Assembly (NCBI RefSeq): GCF_036241575.1
Contig: NZ_CP108455.1
Coordinates: forward strand, 1,998,501-2,062,500
Direction: 5' to 3'
DNA: 64,000 nt
Source of the DNA: Streptomyces sp. NBC_01267
Lineage (GTDB): Bacteria > Actinomycetota > Actinomycetes > Streptomycetales > Streptomycetaceae
Of this stretch, positions 33,184 through 40,848 are shown one piece after another; position 1 is the stretch's first letter; each line of letters opens with the position of its first letter. Under the pieces are notes generated by a model. That model had not been told where the DNA came from, did not search any database, and saw only the letters and a list, made by a program, of their open reading frames with translations. The position numbers and the translations under genes are program-made.

Positions 33184-33524
33184 CGTTCTTCGCCGTCCGT
33201 GAGGTGGAAGACCACCTCCACCTCGTCGAGCACCGCCAGGCCCTTCGCGATCACGTCGTCGAGGCGGGGCAGAAAGGCGCGGATGCGGTCGGGTTCGTCG
33301 ACGAGGATCACGGTCAGCGGCAGATCACCGCTCATCGAGAACAGCCGGGAGGTGTGGCGTACGCCGCTGGGCCCGAAGCCCTCCATGCCACGCAGTACGC
33401 TGCCGCCGGCCAGTCCCGCGGCCTGCGCCAGCCGCAGGATCTCCGCGTGCAGCGGACGGCTGTGCCAGGTGGCGCTCTCCGCGACGAAGACGGTCAGCCG
33501 CAGGGCGCTCTTGGTCCGGATCAT
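33180..33524 (-). CDS. DUF190 (PII-like fold) protein between the two fluC genes
   Basis: 114 residues. The pattern ALRLTVFVAESATWHSRPLHAEILRLAQAAGLAGGSVLRGMEGFG is diagnostic of DUF190, a small ferredoxin-like family related in fold to PII signalling proteins. DUF190 genes are very often placed beside crcB, so a regulatory or sensing role for the fluoride channel is likely but unproven. The stop overlaps the crcB2 start, giving coupled translation. Confidence 0.93.
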   Translation of the reverse strand: MIRTKSALRLTVFVAESATWHSRPLHAEILRLAQAAGLAGGSVLRGMEGFGPSGVRHTSRLFSMSGDLPLTVILVDEPDRIRAFLPRLDDVIAKGLAVLDEVEVVFHLTDGEER

Positions 33525-33555
33525 GGGTGCCTCCTGGTCATCGGTGCCGGCCTGG

Positions 33556-34041
33556 TCATCGGTGCCGTCCGGTCAGGGCTCGACGGGTGAGTCCGGTGGC
33601 CACCTGGACCGCCGCCATCGCGGCCACCGGGGTCACCAGGCCATAGACCAGGCCGGTCACGACGTGGCCGTCGGTGAGCAGCAGGTGGATGCCCACCTCG
33701 TAGGTGGAGAAGGTGGTGAATCCGCCGAGGATGCCGGTGCCGATGAAGGGACCGGCCAGCCGGTGCACCCGGCGCAACTCGCTGACGACCACCTTCAGTA
33801 CGCCCATCAGCGCGCAGCCGACCACGTTGATGACGAGCGTGGTGGTGGGGAAGGTACCGGCGGTGTGCGGCCAGACCAGATTCGCGCCGTGCCGGAGGAA
33901 GGCACCCAGCACACCGCCGAGACCGACGGACAGGAGGACGTCCCGGGGGCCGAGGGCGTGCCTGAGGTCCGCCGGGGCCGTGCTCCGGGTGCGGCCGGCC
34001 GCCCCGGGGGTGGACGCTGCCGCACCGGTGGGAGGAGCCAT
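33556..34041 (-). CDS. crcB1: Fluoride channel subunit FluC (CrcB), upstream copy
   Basis: 161 residues from the ATG at 34041 (MAPPTGAAAST). An Ala/Thr/Gly-rich cytoplasmic extension of about 30 residues precedes four membrane segments. The FluC motifs are LVINVVGCALMG and GTGILGGFTTFSTYEVG. First gene of the crcB1-DUF190-crcB2 unit. No recognisable crcB-motif fluoride riboswitch was seen in the 165 bp upstream. Confidence 0.94.
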   Translation of the reverse strand: MAPPTGAAASTPGAAGRTRSTAPADLRHALGPRDVLLSVGLGGVLGAFLRHGANLVWPHTAGTFPTTTLVINVVGCALMGVLKVVVSELRRVHRLAGPFIGTGILGGFTTFSTYEVGIHLLLTDGHVVTGLVYGLVTPVAAMAAVQVATGLTRRALTGRHR

Positions 34042-34146
34042 CGTGTTCCGATCGTGGTCAGGGGGCCGTGGCCGCCCGCACGTGCCGCGGCCGTGGGCCG
34101 CGGGTCTCCTCTCGGAACCTAGACGCTGGTACGGAGGCCGGCCACC

Positions 34147-34171
34147 GGTGCGGGTGCGGCCCGCCCGCACC
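34147..34171 (-). terminator. GC-rich inverted repeat after the first HtaA gene
   Basis: GGTGCGGG (34147-34154) and CCCGCACC (34164-34171) can pair around nine bases, about 35 bp past the stop of the minus-strand HtaA gene. A modest terminator candidate in a generally repetitive GC-rich stretch. Confidence 0.4.
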
Positions 34172-34206
34172 GTGCCCGCCCGCACCGCGCCGGAGGGCCG
34201 GTCGTG

Positions 34207-35706
34207 TCAGACGTTCGTGCGGCGCCTGCGGGCCACGGTCACCAGGGCCGCGCCGATCGCGGCGACCGCACCCGACGCACCGAGGAGGGCGCCGGCCGGG
34301 ACGTCCGAGCCGGTGGAGGCGAGTGCGCCGGTGTCCGTTCCGCCGACGGAACCGCCCGCCGGGCCACCCACCGAGCCGCCGCCCGTGGTGGACCCGGAGC
34401 CCGAGCCGCCGGTGGTGCCTCCCGTGGTGCCGGTACCTCCCGTGGTGGAGCCGCCGGGGAGCCGCGCGTCGTCGCTCAGGGCGAGCGCCACCGTCACCGG
34501 GTCGATGGCGTCACCCGCCTTGTAGAGGGAGCCCGTGGTGTCGTTGGCGAACTGGGCCGCGCCGTCCGCCGTGAAGACTGCCGGGACGCTCTTCAGCTGG
34601 ACCACGTCGTTCTTGGCCGTGTAGTCGGCCCCGGACAGGTCGAGCGAGGCGAAGTCGACGTCCTCGTCGGTGCCCTTGGGCGTGGTGACGTCCGCGCGCA
34701 GGGTGCCCTTGGCGCCCTTGGCGACGAGGTGGATGTCCGAGAGTGCGATGTCGAGTCCGTGCGCGGCGTAGTGGAACCGCACGCTGCCGTCGAAGGCGGC
34801 TTTCAGCGTCTGCTGCCCGCTGTTCAGGTCGGCCTGCGCGAGCGGGAAGTCGAATCCGTCCGCGTTCTTCTTCGCACCGGCGGCCGTGCTGATCTCGCCG
34901 CCGCTGAGGATGTACGTACGGAAGGACGCCTTGACGCCCCAGGAGAGCGTGCCGTCGGAGACCTGGCCGGTCGTCCCGGCCGGCTTGGTGGAGCTCTCGG
35001 CGGGAGTGGGCTGCCCGGTCGGCGGGTCGGTGGGCCTGCCGGTCGGGCCGTCCGTCGGGCCGGTGGACGGGGCGGTGCTGGGGTCGGTGCTCGGCTGGGC
35101 GGTGGGCTCCGTGGGCGCCCCGAACTCCAGGCGCACCGTGACGGGATCGCCCTCCGCCCCGGCGTACGACGCCGAGCCCAGCACGTCCCCCGCCTCCTCG
35201 GTGAGGGTCGCGGGCAGGTCCTCCATCGAGGCGCCGGTCGCCTTCACGTCGGCGAGCGGCACGTCCTGCTCGGTCGCGCCGTCCTTGGTGACGTCGGCGG
35301 TGATCCGCTGGGCGCCGCTGTCGAACCGCAGGTCGGACAGGGTCACTTCGAAGCCGTGGCCCTTGGGCGGCGCGGGCGAGAAGAAGGTGACGCTGCCGTC
35401 GAACGCGGCCTTGACCGTGTGTGCCCCGGGGTCGTACGCACCCTGCGCGCCGCCGAACTCGAAGCTTCCGTCGTCGTTGCGTACGGCGCCGTCCGCGGTT
35501 CTGATCTCCCCTGCGGCCCAACTGGTGACGTAATTGCGGTAGGAAGCCTTGATGCCCCAGTCCAGCGTGCCCCCGGTGATCTTCAGCGGCTCCTTGGGCG
35601 GGCCGTCCGCGGCGAGCGCGGGCAGGGCGAAGGCGGTCGCGCCCAGTGCGGTCACGGTGGCGACGGCGGCTGCGACGGATATCTGACGGCGACGGGTAAC
35701 GGCCAT
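34207..35706 (-). CDS. Cell-wall HtaA heme-binding protein, two HtaA domains, LAxTG sorting signal
   Basis: 499 residues from the ATG at 35706, with AAGGAGAC upstream. A signal peptide (about 1-33, ending ALPALAA) is followed by two HtaA domains (about 45-200 and 245-410), each opening with the signature (T/D)GTLxWGxKASxRxY. These domains bind heme in Corynebacterium HtaA. A Pro/Thr linker joins them, and a Gly/Ser/Thr-rich stalk leads to LASTG, a membrane helix and RRRR. LAxTG is the motif used by class E sortases of Streptomyces, so wall anchoring is expected. It follows the second HtaA gene and is probably co-regulated by the iron box at 37174. Confidence 0.93.
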   Translation of the reverse strand: MAVTRRRQISVAAAVATVTALGATAFALPALAADGPPKEPLKITGGTLDWGIKASYRNYVTSWAAGEIRTADGAVRNDDGSFEFGGAQGAYDPGAHTVKAAFDGSVTFFSPAPPKGHGFEVTLSDLRFDSGAQRITADVTKDGATEQDVPLADVKATGASMEDLPATLTEEAGDVLGSASYAGAEGDPVTVRLEFGAPTEPTAQPSTDPSTAPSTGPTDGPTGRPTDPPTGQPTPAESSTKPAGTTGQVSDGTLSWGVKASFRTYILSGGEISTAAGAKKNADGFDFPLAQADLNSGQQTLKAAFDGSVRFHYAAHGLDIALSDIHLVAKGAKGTLRADVTTPKGTDEDVDFASLDLSGADYTAKNDVVQLKSVPAVFTADGAAQFANDTTGSLYKAGDAIDPVTVALALSDDARLPGGSTTGGTGTTGGTTGGSGSGSTTGGGSVGGPAGGSVGGTDTGALASTGSDVPAGALLGASGAVAAIGAALVTVARRRRTNV

Positions 35707-35741
35707 GATCGGGTGTCTCCTTGACAAGGGGGTGAGGTACA

Positions 35742-35764
35742 GGTGGGTGGGTGGGTGGGTGGGG
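35742..35764 (+). repeat. G-rich (GGGT)n run between the two HtaA genes
   Basis: Five consecutive GGGT units ending in GGGG, on the non-template side of the HtaA operon. The run meets the simple rule for a G-quadruplex (four or more G3 tracts with one-base loops). It sits just before the ribosome-binding site of the downstream HtaA gene. Confidence 0.75.
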
Positions 35765-35768
35765 ACGA

Positions 35769-37148
35769 TCAGTGCTGCCGGGCGGCGCGACGCCGGAGGG
35801 CCACGAAGATGCCGAGTGCGGCCACGCCGAGGACGCCCGCGCCGATGCCGACGTAGGTCCCGGTGCGGCTGTCCGTGGAGGCCGCGGTGGGCGCGGGGGC
35901 CGCCGCCCCGGTCCGCGGTGCGGGCGTGGGGGCGGCGCCCGGTTCGCTGCCCAGGTCCGGGAGGGCGGGCAGCTCGGCCTTCTTGTCGATGGCCACGGCC
36001 AGCGAGACCGGGTCCATGTCGGTGCCCGCCCGGTACATCGAGCCGAAGAGTTCCGCGCCGCCCCCGGTGAGTTTCGCGGGCGCCTCGTCGAGGGCGATCA
36101 GGCCGTCCTTCACGGTGAGTTGCTTCGCTTCGAAGGTGACCACGGGCCTATCCGCGGAGAGGAGCGTGCCCTTGCCGTCCTCGATCCTGACGGCCAACGC
36201 GGTGAGTTCCACGTCCAGTCGGTCCCCGGTGAAGCGGACCGTGCCGGCGAAGTGCGCGTCGAGCGTCTTCTTCTTCTCGTCGTAGGTGCCCTTGCCCTGG
36301 GGGAAGCGGAAGAGCGCGCCGCCGTCCTGGGCCCCTCCGGACAGGGTCCACCTGCCCTTGGCGATGTCCCCGGTGACGTACTCACGGAAGGTGCGGCGTA
36401 CGCCCCAGTCCACGGCGGCATCCCGGATGGGACCCGCCACGCTGTCCCTCTCCGCGTCGGTCTTCTTCCCGCCCGGCTTCTCCGCTGCCGGTTTCTCCGT
36501 GGCCTTCTCCTGCTGCTGCGCGGGCCGGATCATATCGGCCGAGAGGCTGACCGGGTCGAGCGCCGTACCGGCCGTGTAGTACCCGGCGAAGGCCGTGGCG
36601 CCCTGTGACGTGAGCGTCGCGGGGACGGAGTCGAGGGCGACGGGGCTGCCGCCGCCCCTCATGTCGATGCCGGAGAGGCCGAGTGCGGCGAGCGGGACCT
36701 GGGTCGATGTGGTGACCCGTCCGGTGCTCCTGGACTTGCTGACCATGTCGGCGAAGAGCGTGCCCCGGCCTCCGGAGATCCGGACGGTGGGCCTGCTGAT
36801 GGTGAGGTCGAGTTCATGGCTGCCGTCCGCCTTCCGGTGACCGGTGAAACGGACACCGCCGGAGAACCCGGCGCTGAAGCTGCCGCTGTCCGGGTCGTAC
36901 GAACCGGTCGCCGAATGGAAGCGGAACTGGCTGCCTCCGACCGTGGCGGCCCCGCCCAGCAGCCCCCAACTCCCCTTGGCCACCGGGCCGGTGACGTAGC
37001 TCTGGAAGGACGACTTGATCCCCCAGTCGAGCCGGCCGCCCTGCACCGTGCGGCTCGCCGCCTGAGCGGTGTACGCCGGGAGCAGTGCTCCCAGCAGGCC
37101 CGCGAGCAGTACGACGACGAGCGCGCGGACGGGTCTGAACGACAGCAT
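35769..37148 (-). CDS. Membrane-anchored HtaA heme-binding protein, two HtaA domains
   Basis: 459 residues. A signal peptide (about 1-31, ending AYTAQAA) is followed by two HtaA domains (about 36-200 and 235-390) opening with GGRLDWGIKSSFQSYVTG and VDWGVRRTFREYVTG. A Lys/Glu-rich linker lies between. The C-terminal Ala/Pro stalk leads to one membrane helix (YVGIGAGVLGVAALGIFVAL) and a basic tail but no LAxTG motif, so it should stay in the membrane while its neighbour goes to the wall. First gene of the minus-strand HtaA pair, directly behind the iron box and divergent from hmuT. Confidence 0.92.
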   Translation of the reverse strand: MLSFRPVRALVVVLLAGLLGALLPAYTAQAASRTVQGGRLDWGIKSSFQSYVTGPVAKGSWGLLGGAATVGGSQFRFHSATGSYDPDSGSFSAGFSGGVRFTGHRKADGSHELDLTISRPTVRISGGRGTLFADMVSKSRSTGRVTTSTQVPLAALGLSGIDMRGGGSPVALDSVPATLTSQGATAFAGYYTAGTALDPVSLSADMIRPAQQQEKATEKPAAEKPGGKKTDAERDSVAGPIRDAAVDWGVRRTFREYVTGDIAKGRWTLSGGAQDGGALFRFPQGKGTYDEKKKTLDAHFAGTVRFTGDRLDVELTALAVRIEDGKGTLLSADRPVVTFEAKQLTVKDGLIALDEAPAKLTGGGAELFGSMYRAGTDMDPVSLAVAIDKKAELPALPDLGSEPGAAPTPAPRTGAAAPAPTAASTDSRTGTYVGIGAGVLGVAALGIFVALRRRAARQH

Positions 37149-37173
37149 GGAATCCCCCCGGAGGGCTGGTGAC

Positions 37174-37192
37174 TAAGGTAAGGCTAACCTAA
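37174..37192. promoter_or_regulatory. Iron box between the HtaA and hmuTUV operons
   Basis: TAAGGTAAGGCTAACCTAA differs from the actinobacterial iron-box consensus TTAGGTTAGGCTAACCTAA at only a few left-arm positions. It lies 25 bp before the HtaA gene start and 72 bp before the hmuT start, so one bound DtxR-family repressor could control both divergent operons. Confidence 0.88.
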
Positions 37193-37263
37193 GCTATCCC
37201 TGATCCGGTCCGGAACCCCTCCGCCCCGGCACGCTCAACCGAACGACAAGGACGGTGCCTTCG

Positions 37264-38301
37264 GTGCGCACACCCCGGCTGGCCGGTGCCCTTCTCTCCG
37301 CGCTCGCCCTCGCGCTGGCAGCGACCGGCTGCGGCACGGACCCCGCGTCCGGCGGGAGGACCGCGGGAAGCGGAGCCGCCGGGCCCGCGACCGGCGCCCC
37401 GGCCGACCGGGTCGAACCACTGGCCGCCACGCCACGACCCCGGCTGCCCGTGTCCGTGGGCTCCGCCGACGGCAAGCGGGTGACGGTCACTTCGGCCGAC
37501 CGCGTCGTTCCGCTGACCGGCGGTCTCAGCGAGATCGTCTTCACGCTCGGCCTCGGCAAGCACGTCGTCGCCCGCGACATCACCACCACCTTCGAGCAGG
37601 CGGCGAAGCTGCCCGTGGTCACCCGCGCGCACGACGTCTCGGCAGAGAGCGTGCTCTCACTGAAGCCGACCCTGGTCCTGGCGGACACCACGACCGGACC
37701 CGCCGAGGCCATCGGCCAGCTACGGGACGCGGGCATCCCGCTCGTCGTCATCGACCCGGCGAAGGGCCTGGACGACGTCGACCGCCGTATCGACGCGGTG
37801 GCCTCGGCGCTCGGCGTACCGGACGCGGGGACCGCGCTGAAGCAGCGCACCGACGACCGGCTCGCCGCCGTACGGAAGTCCGTCCCCGCGCCGGAGGACG
37901 GGCGGAAGGACGGGCAGAGGCCTCGGGTCGCCTTCCTCTATCTACGCGGAACGGCCTCCGTCTACCTGCTCGGCGGCCGTGATTCCGGGGCGAGTTCGCT
38001 CCTGGAGGCAGCCGGCGCGATCGACGCGGGCAAGGCTTCGGGGCTGACGAAGGACTTCACCGCGATCACCAGCGAGGCGCTGGCCAAAGCCGCGCCGGAC
38101 GTGATCCTGGTGATGACCAAGGGGCTCGAATCGGTCGGCGGGACCGACGGCCTGGTGAAGATCCCCGGCGTCGCCGAGACCCCGGCCGGAATGGACCGCC
38201 GGGTCGTCTCGATCGACGACGGGGTGCTGCTGAACTACGGCCCGCGCACCGATCAGGTACTGGCGTCCCTGGTCCGGCAGTTGTACGCGGACGGGAAGTG
38301 A
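37264..38301 (+). CDS. hmuT: Heme ABC transporter substrate-binding lipoprotein
   Basis: 345 residues from the GTG at 37264, chosen because AAGGACGG sits eight bases before it; a GTG nine bases upstream is too close to that site. The signal ends in the lipobox LAATGCG. The mature part is a class III (TroA/BtuF-like) binding protein: RVVPLTGGLSEIVFTLGLG, VLSLKPTLVLAD, VAFLYLRGTASVYLLGG and TSEALAKAAPDVILVMTKG. It would take heme from the HtaA proteins and give it to HmuUV. Its stop overlaps the hmuU GTG. Confidence 0.94.
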   Translation: MRTPRLAGALLSALALALAATGCGTDPASGGRTAGSGAAGPATGAPADRVEPLAATPRPRLPVSVGSADGKRVTVTSADRVVPLTGGLSEIVFTLGLGKHVVARDITTTFEQAAKLPVVTRAHDVSAESVLSLKPTLVLADTTTGPAEAIGQLRDAGIPLVVIDPAKGLDDVDRRIDAVASALGVPDAGTALKQRTDDRLAAVRKSVPAPEDGRKDGQRPRVAFLYLRGTASVYLLGGRDSGASSLLEAAGAIDAGKASGLTKDFTAITSEALAKAAPDVILVMTKGLESVGGTDGLVKIPGVAETPAGMDRRVVSIDDGVLLNYGPRTDQVLASLVRQLYADGK

Positions 38302-39512
38302 ATCCGATGCCCCAGTCACCTCCGGACACCTCAGCAACTCCCGTACGCACCGGAGGCGTTGCGGACCCGGCCGCACCGCCGCCCGCCGGAGCGCCACCTT
38401 CCGGAGAACCGCCTTCCGGAGATTCACCTTCCGGAGAGTCGCCTTCCGGAGAGTCGCCTTCCGGAGAGTCGGCGGTACGACGCCGTCCGTCCTCCGCGGT
38501 CCTCCTCACCGCCGCCCTGCTCGCCGTGCTCCTGCTGCTGTGCCTGGTGTCGGCCGGTGTCGGCGCGTACCACATCCCGCTCGGGGACGTCCTCGCCTCG
38601 GCGCGGCACCGGGCCGGGATCGGCGGCGCCCCGCTGGACCGGGTCGGGGAGAGCGTCCTGTGGAACGTACGGCTGCCCCGGGTGGTCCTCGCGCTGCTCG
38701 TCGGCGGGTCGCTCGGCTGCGCGGGGGCGCTGATGCAGGGCGTGTTCGGCAATCCGCTCGCCGAACCGGGTGTCATCGGCATCTCGTCGGGCGCGGCCGT
38801 CGGCGCGGTCGGGTCCCTCGCGCTCGGGCTGAGCTTCTTCGGCAACTGGACGGTGACGGTCTGCGCGTTCGCCGCCGGGCTGGTGACCGTACTGCTCGTG
38901 TACGCGCTCTCCCGTTCGGGCGGGCGGACCGAGGTCGTCACGCTGATCCTCACCGGGATCGCGGTGAACGCCTTCGCCGGGGCCCTGATCGGGCTCTTCC
39001 TCTTCTTCGCGGACAACGCCCAGGTCACCCAGATCACCTTCTGGCAGCTGGGTTCGCTCTCCCAGGCGACCTGGCCGAAGGTGCTGGCCGTCCTGCCGTG
39101 CGCGCTGCTCGGCCTCACGGTCGCGCCGTTCTACGCCCGGAAGCTGGACCTGCTGGCCCTGGGTGAACGGCCCGCCCGCCACCTCGGGGTGGACGTCGAG
39201 CGGCTGCGGATCGTACTGGTGCTGATCGTGGCGCTGCTCACGGCAGCCGCGGTGGCGGTGGCGGGGATCATCACGTTCGTCGGCCTGCTGGTCCCGCACC
39301 TGCTGCGGATGGCGAACGGTCCCGGGCACAGATTCCTGGTTCCGGGCAGTGCGGTGGGCGGGGCGGTGATCCTGGTGGCGGGTGATCTCGCGGCCCGTAC
39401 GGTGGCCGCGCCCGCGGAGTTGCCGCTCGGTGTGCTGACCGCGCTGTTCGGAAGCCCGTTCTTCTTCTGGCTGCTGCGGAGGACGCGGCGGCGGCAGGGC
39501 GGGTGGGCGTGA
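38298..39512 (+). CDS. hmuU: Heme ABC transporter permease (FecCD family)
   Basis: 404 residues from the GTG at 38298 that overlaps the hmuT stop; an ATG at 38307 is an alternative. A Pro/Ser/Gly/Glu-rich cytoplasmic N-terminus with five PSGES-type repeats (residues about 34-58) is unusual for FecCD permeases. About ten membrane segments follow with typical text: LPRVVLALLVGGSLGCAGALMQG, NPLAEPGVIGISSGAAVGA, GIITFVGLLVPHLLRMANG and LPLGVLTALFGSPFFFWLL. The gap to hmuV (289 bp) holds a G-rich repeat. Confidence 0.94.
   Translation: MNPMPQSPPDTSATPVRTGGVADPAAPPPAGAPPSGEPPSGDSPSGESPSGESPSGESAVRRRPSSAVLLTAALLAVLLLLCLVSAGVGAYHIPLGDVLASARHRAGIGGAPLDRVGESVLWNVRLPRVVLALLVGGSLGCAGALMQGVFGNPLAEPGVIGISSGAAVGAVGSLALGLSFFGNWTVTVCAFAAGLVTVLLVYALSRSGGRTEVVTLILTGIAVNAFAGALIGLFLFFADNAQVTQITFWQLGSLSQATWPKVLAVLPCALLGLTVAPFYARKLDLLALGERPARHLGVDVERLRIVLVLIVALLTAAAVAVAGIITFVGLLVPHLLRMANGPGHRFLVPGSAVGGAVILVAGDLAARTVAAPAELPLGVLTALFGSPFFFWLLRRTRRRQGGWA
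38397..38471 (+). repeat. 15-bp tandem repeat x5 in the 5' end of hmuU
   Basis: Units of CCTTCCGGAGAGTCG at 38397, 38412, 38427, 38442 and 38457; the last three are identical. They encode the PSGES repeats of the HmuU N-terminus. Confidence 0.93.
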
Positions 39513-39540
39513 CGGGGGGGCGGATGGGCTTGACGGGGTG

Positions 39541-39588
39541 CGGGGGTGCGGGGGTGCGGGGGTGCGGGGGTGCGGGGGTGCGGGGGTG
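39541..39588 (+). repeat. 8-bp G-rich tandem repeat x6 between hmuU and hmuV
   Basis: Six perfect CGGGGGTG units. Each has a five-G run, so the non-template strand can form a G-quadruplex. It lies in the 289-bp hmuU-hmuV gap, which otherwise shows no gene. Confidence 0.9.
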
Positions 39589-39801
39589 CGCCTGCGGCGG
39601 GCTGTTCCCCGCCCCGCCCCTTCCCGAACCCGGGGCTCCGCCCGGGACCCCGCTCCTCGATCGCCGGAGGGGCTTGAAACAAGAAAGCAGGCGTCACCGG
39701 ACGGCTGGAAAACCTGCGTCACCAGGCGGGCCTGAAGTCCCGAAGCCCGCCAGGGACTTGGTCTTCGAGCCCCGATACAACAGACAGGCGAGGCAACCGA
39801 A

Positions 39802-40647
39802 ATGCTCACCCACCTCTTCCGCCCCCGCCCCCGCGGACTCCCCGGGCCCGTCCCGCCCGGAACCCCCTTCGCCGAGGCCGACCGGCTCCATCTGGAGCTC
39901 GGCGGGCGGCGGGTCCTCACCGGTATCGACCTCACCGTCCGATCCGGCGAACTCCTTGCCCTCGTCGGGCCCAACGGGGCGGGAAAATCCACCCTGCTGG
40001 CCGCCCTCGCAGCTGATCTCCCGGCTACCCGAGGGGAGGTACGGATCGACGGGCGACCGGTCGGCAGTTGGCCCGCCGCCGAACTCGCCCTGCGGCGCGC
40101 CGTACTGCCCCAGTCCGCGGCCCTCTCCTTCCCGTTCCCGGTCGAGGAGGTCGTACGGATGGGCCGCGCCCCCTGGGCGGGAACGGACCGCGAGGACGAC
40201 GACGAGCGGATCGTCGCCGAGGCCATGGCCGCCACCGAAGTGGCCGGATTCGCCACGCGGCCCTTCCCCGCGCTCTCCGGCGGCGAACGCGCCCGGGTCG
40301 CCCTCGCCAGAGTGCTCGCACAGCAGGCCCCGCTCCTGCTGCTCGACGAACCGACCGCCGCACTCGACCTGCGGCACCAGGAACTCGTCCTGCGGGTCTG
40401 CCGCGAACGGGCCGCCGCCGGGTGCGCGGTCGTCGTCGTACTGCACGATCTCGGGCTGGCAGCTGCGTACGCGGACCGGGGCGCCGTCCTGCACGACGGG
40501 CGGATCGCCGTCGAGGGGCCGCCCGCGGAGGTGTTCACCGGGGAGTTGCTGAGCCGGGTGTACCGGCAGCCCGTCGAGGTGCTGGCACATCCCCGGACCG
40601 GGGCGCCACTGGTGATTCCGGAACGGCCGCCGCTGACCACGGCTTGA
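39802..40647 (+). CDS. hmuV: Heme ABC transporter ATPase
   Basis: 281 residues. Walker A LVGPNGAGKSTLLAAL, Q-loop region VLPQSAALSFPFPVEEVV, signature LSGGERARVALARVLAQ, Walker B LLLLDEPTAALDL and the switch His in VVLHDLGLAAAYADR are all intact. The FPFPVEEVVRMGR stretch is typical of HmuV/FecE-type heme and siderophore ATPases. It completes the HmuTUV importer. Spacing from hmuU is wide, so it may also have its own promoter; none is obvious. Confidence 0.95.
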   Translation: MLTHLFRPRPRGLPGPVPPGTPFAEADRLHLELGGRRVLTGIDLTVRSGELLALVGPNGAGKSTLLAALAADLPATRGEVRIDGRPVGSWPAAELALRRAVLPQSAALSFPFPVEEVVRMGRAPWAGTDREDDDERIVAEAMAATEVAGFATRPFPALSGGERARVALARVLAQQAPLLLLDEPTAALDLRHQELVLRVCRERAAAGCAVVVVLHDLGLAAAYADRGAVLHDGRIAVEGPPAEVFTGELLSRVYRQPVEVLAHPRTGAPLVIPERPPLTTA

Positions 40648-40784
40648 GCGGGAGCCGAGGCGGGTGTGATGCGATCGAGGCCGAGTCCAGGACCGGGTCC
40701 ACGGCCAGATCCGGACCGGTCCGTGGCCGGGCCCGTGGCAGGGTCACCGGAATGAGACCTGAATCACGACACAACTGGGTATCA

Positions 40785-40820
40785 GTGAGGTAAGCCTCGG
40801 TTAAGTTAGGGCTGCCTCAC
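40785..40820 (+). promoter_or_regulatory. Compound iron-box site upstream of efeO
   Basis: An outer inverted repeat GTGAGG (40785-40790)...CCTCAC (40815-40820) encloses two overlapping degenerate iron boxes: TGAGGTAAGCCTCGGTTAA (40786-40804) and TTAAGTTAGGGCTGCCTCA (40801-40819). Each matches the 19-bp consensus at about two thirds of positions. It ends 28 bp before the efeO ATG. Confidence 0.65.
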
Positions 40821-40848
40821 TCGACCATTCACCCAGCGTGGAGCCCGA

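Noticed and set aside
34042..34206. Possible fluoride (crcB-motif) riboswitch upstream of crcB1
   Set aside because: Short matches such as GATGGCTCCT occur at the start codon itself, but the conserved pseudoknot and paired elements of the motif cannot be built from the upstream sequence.
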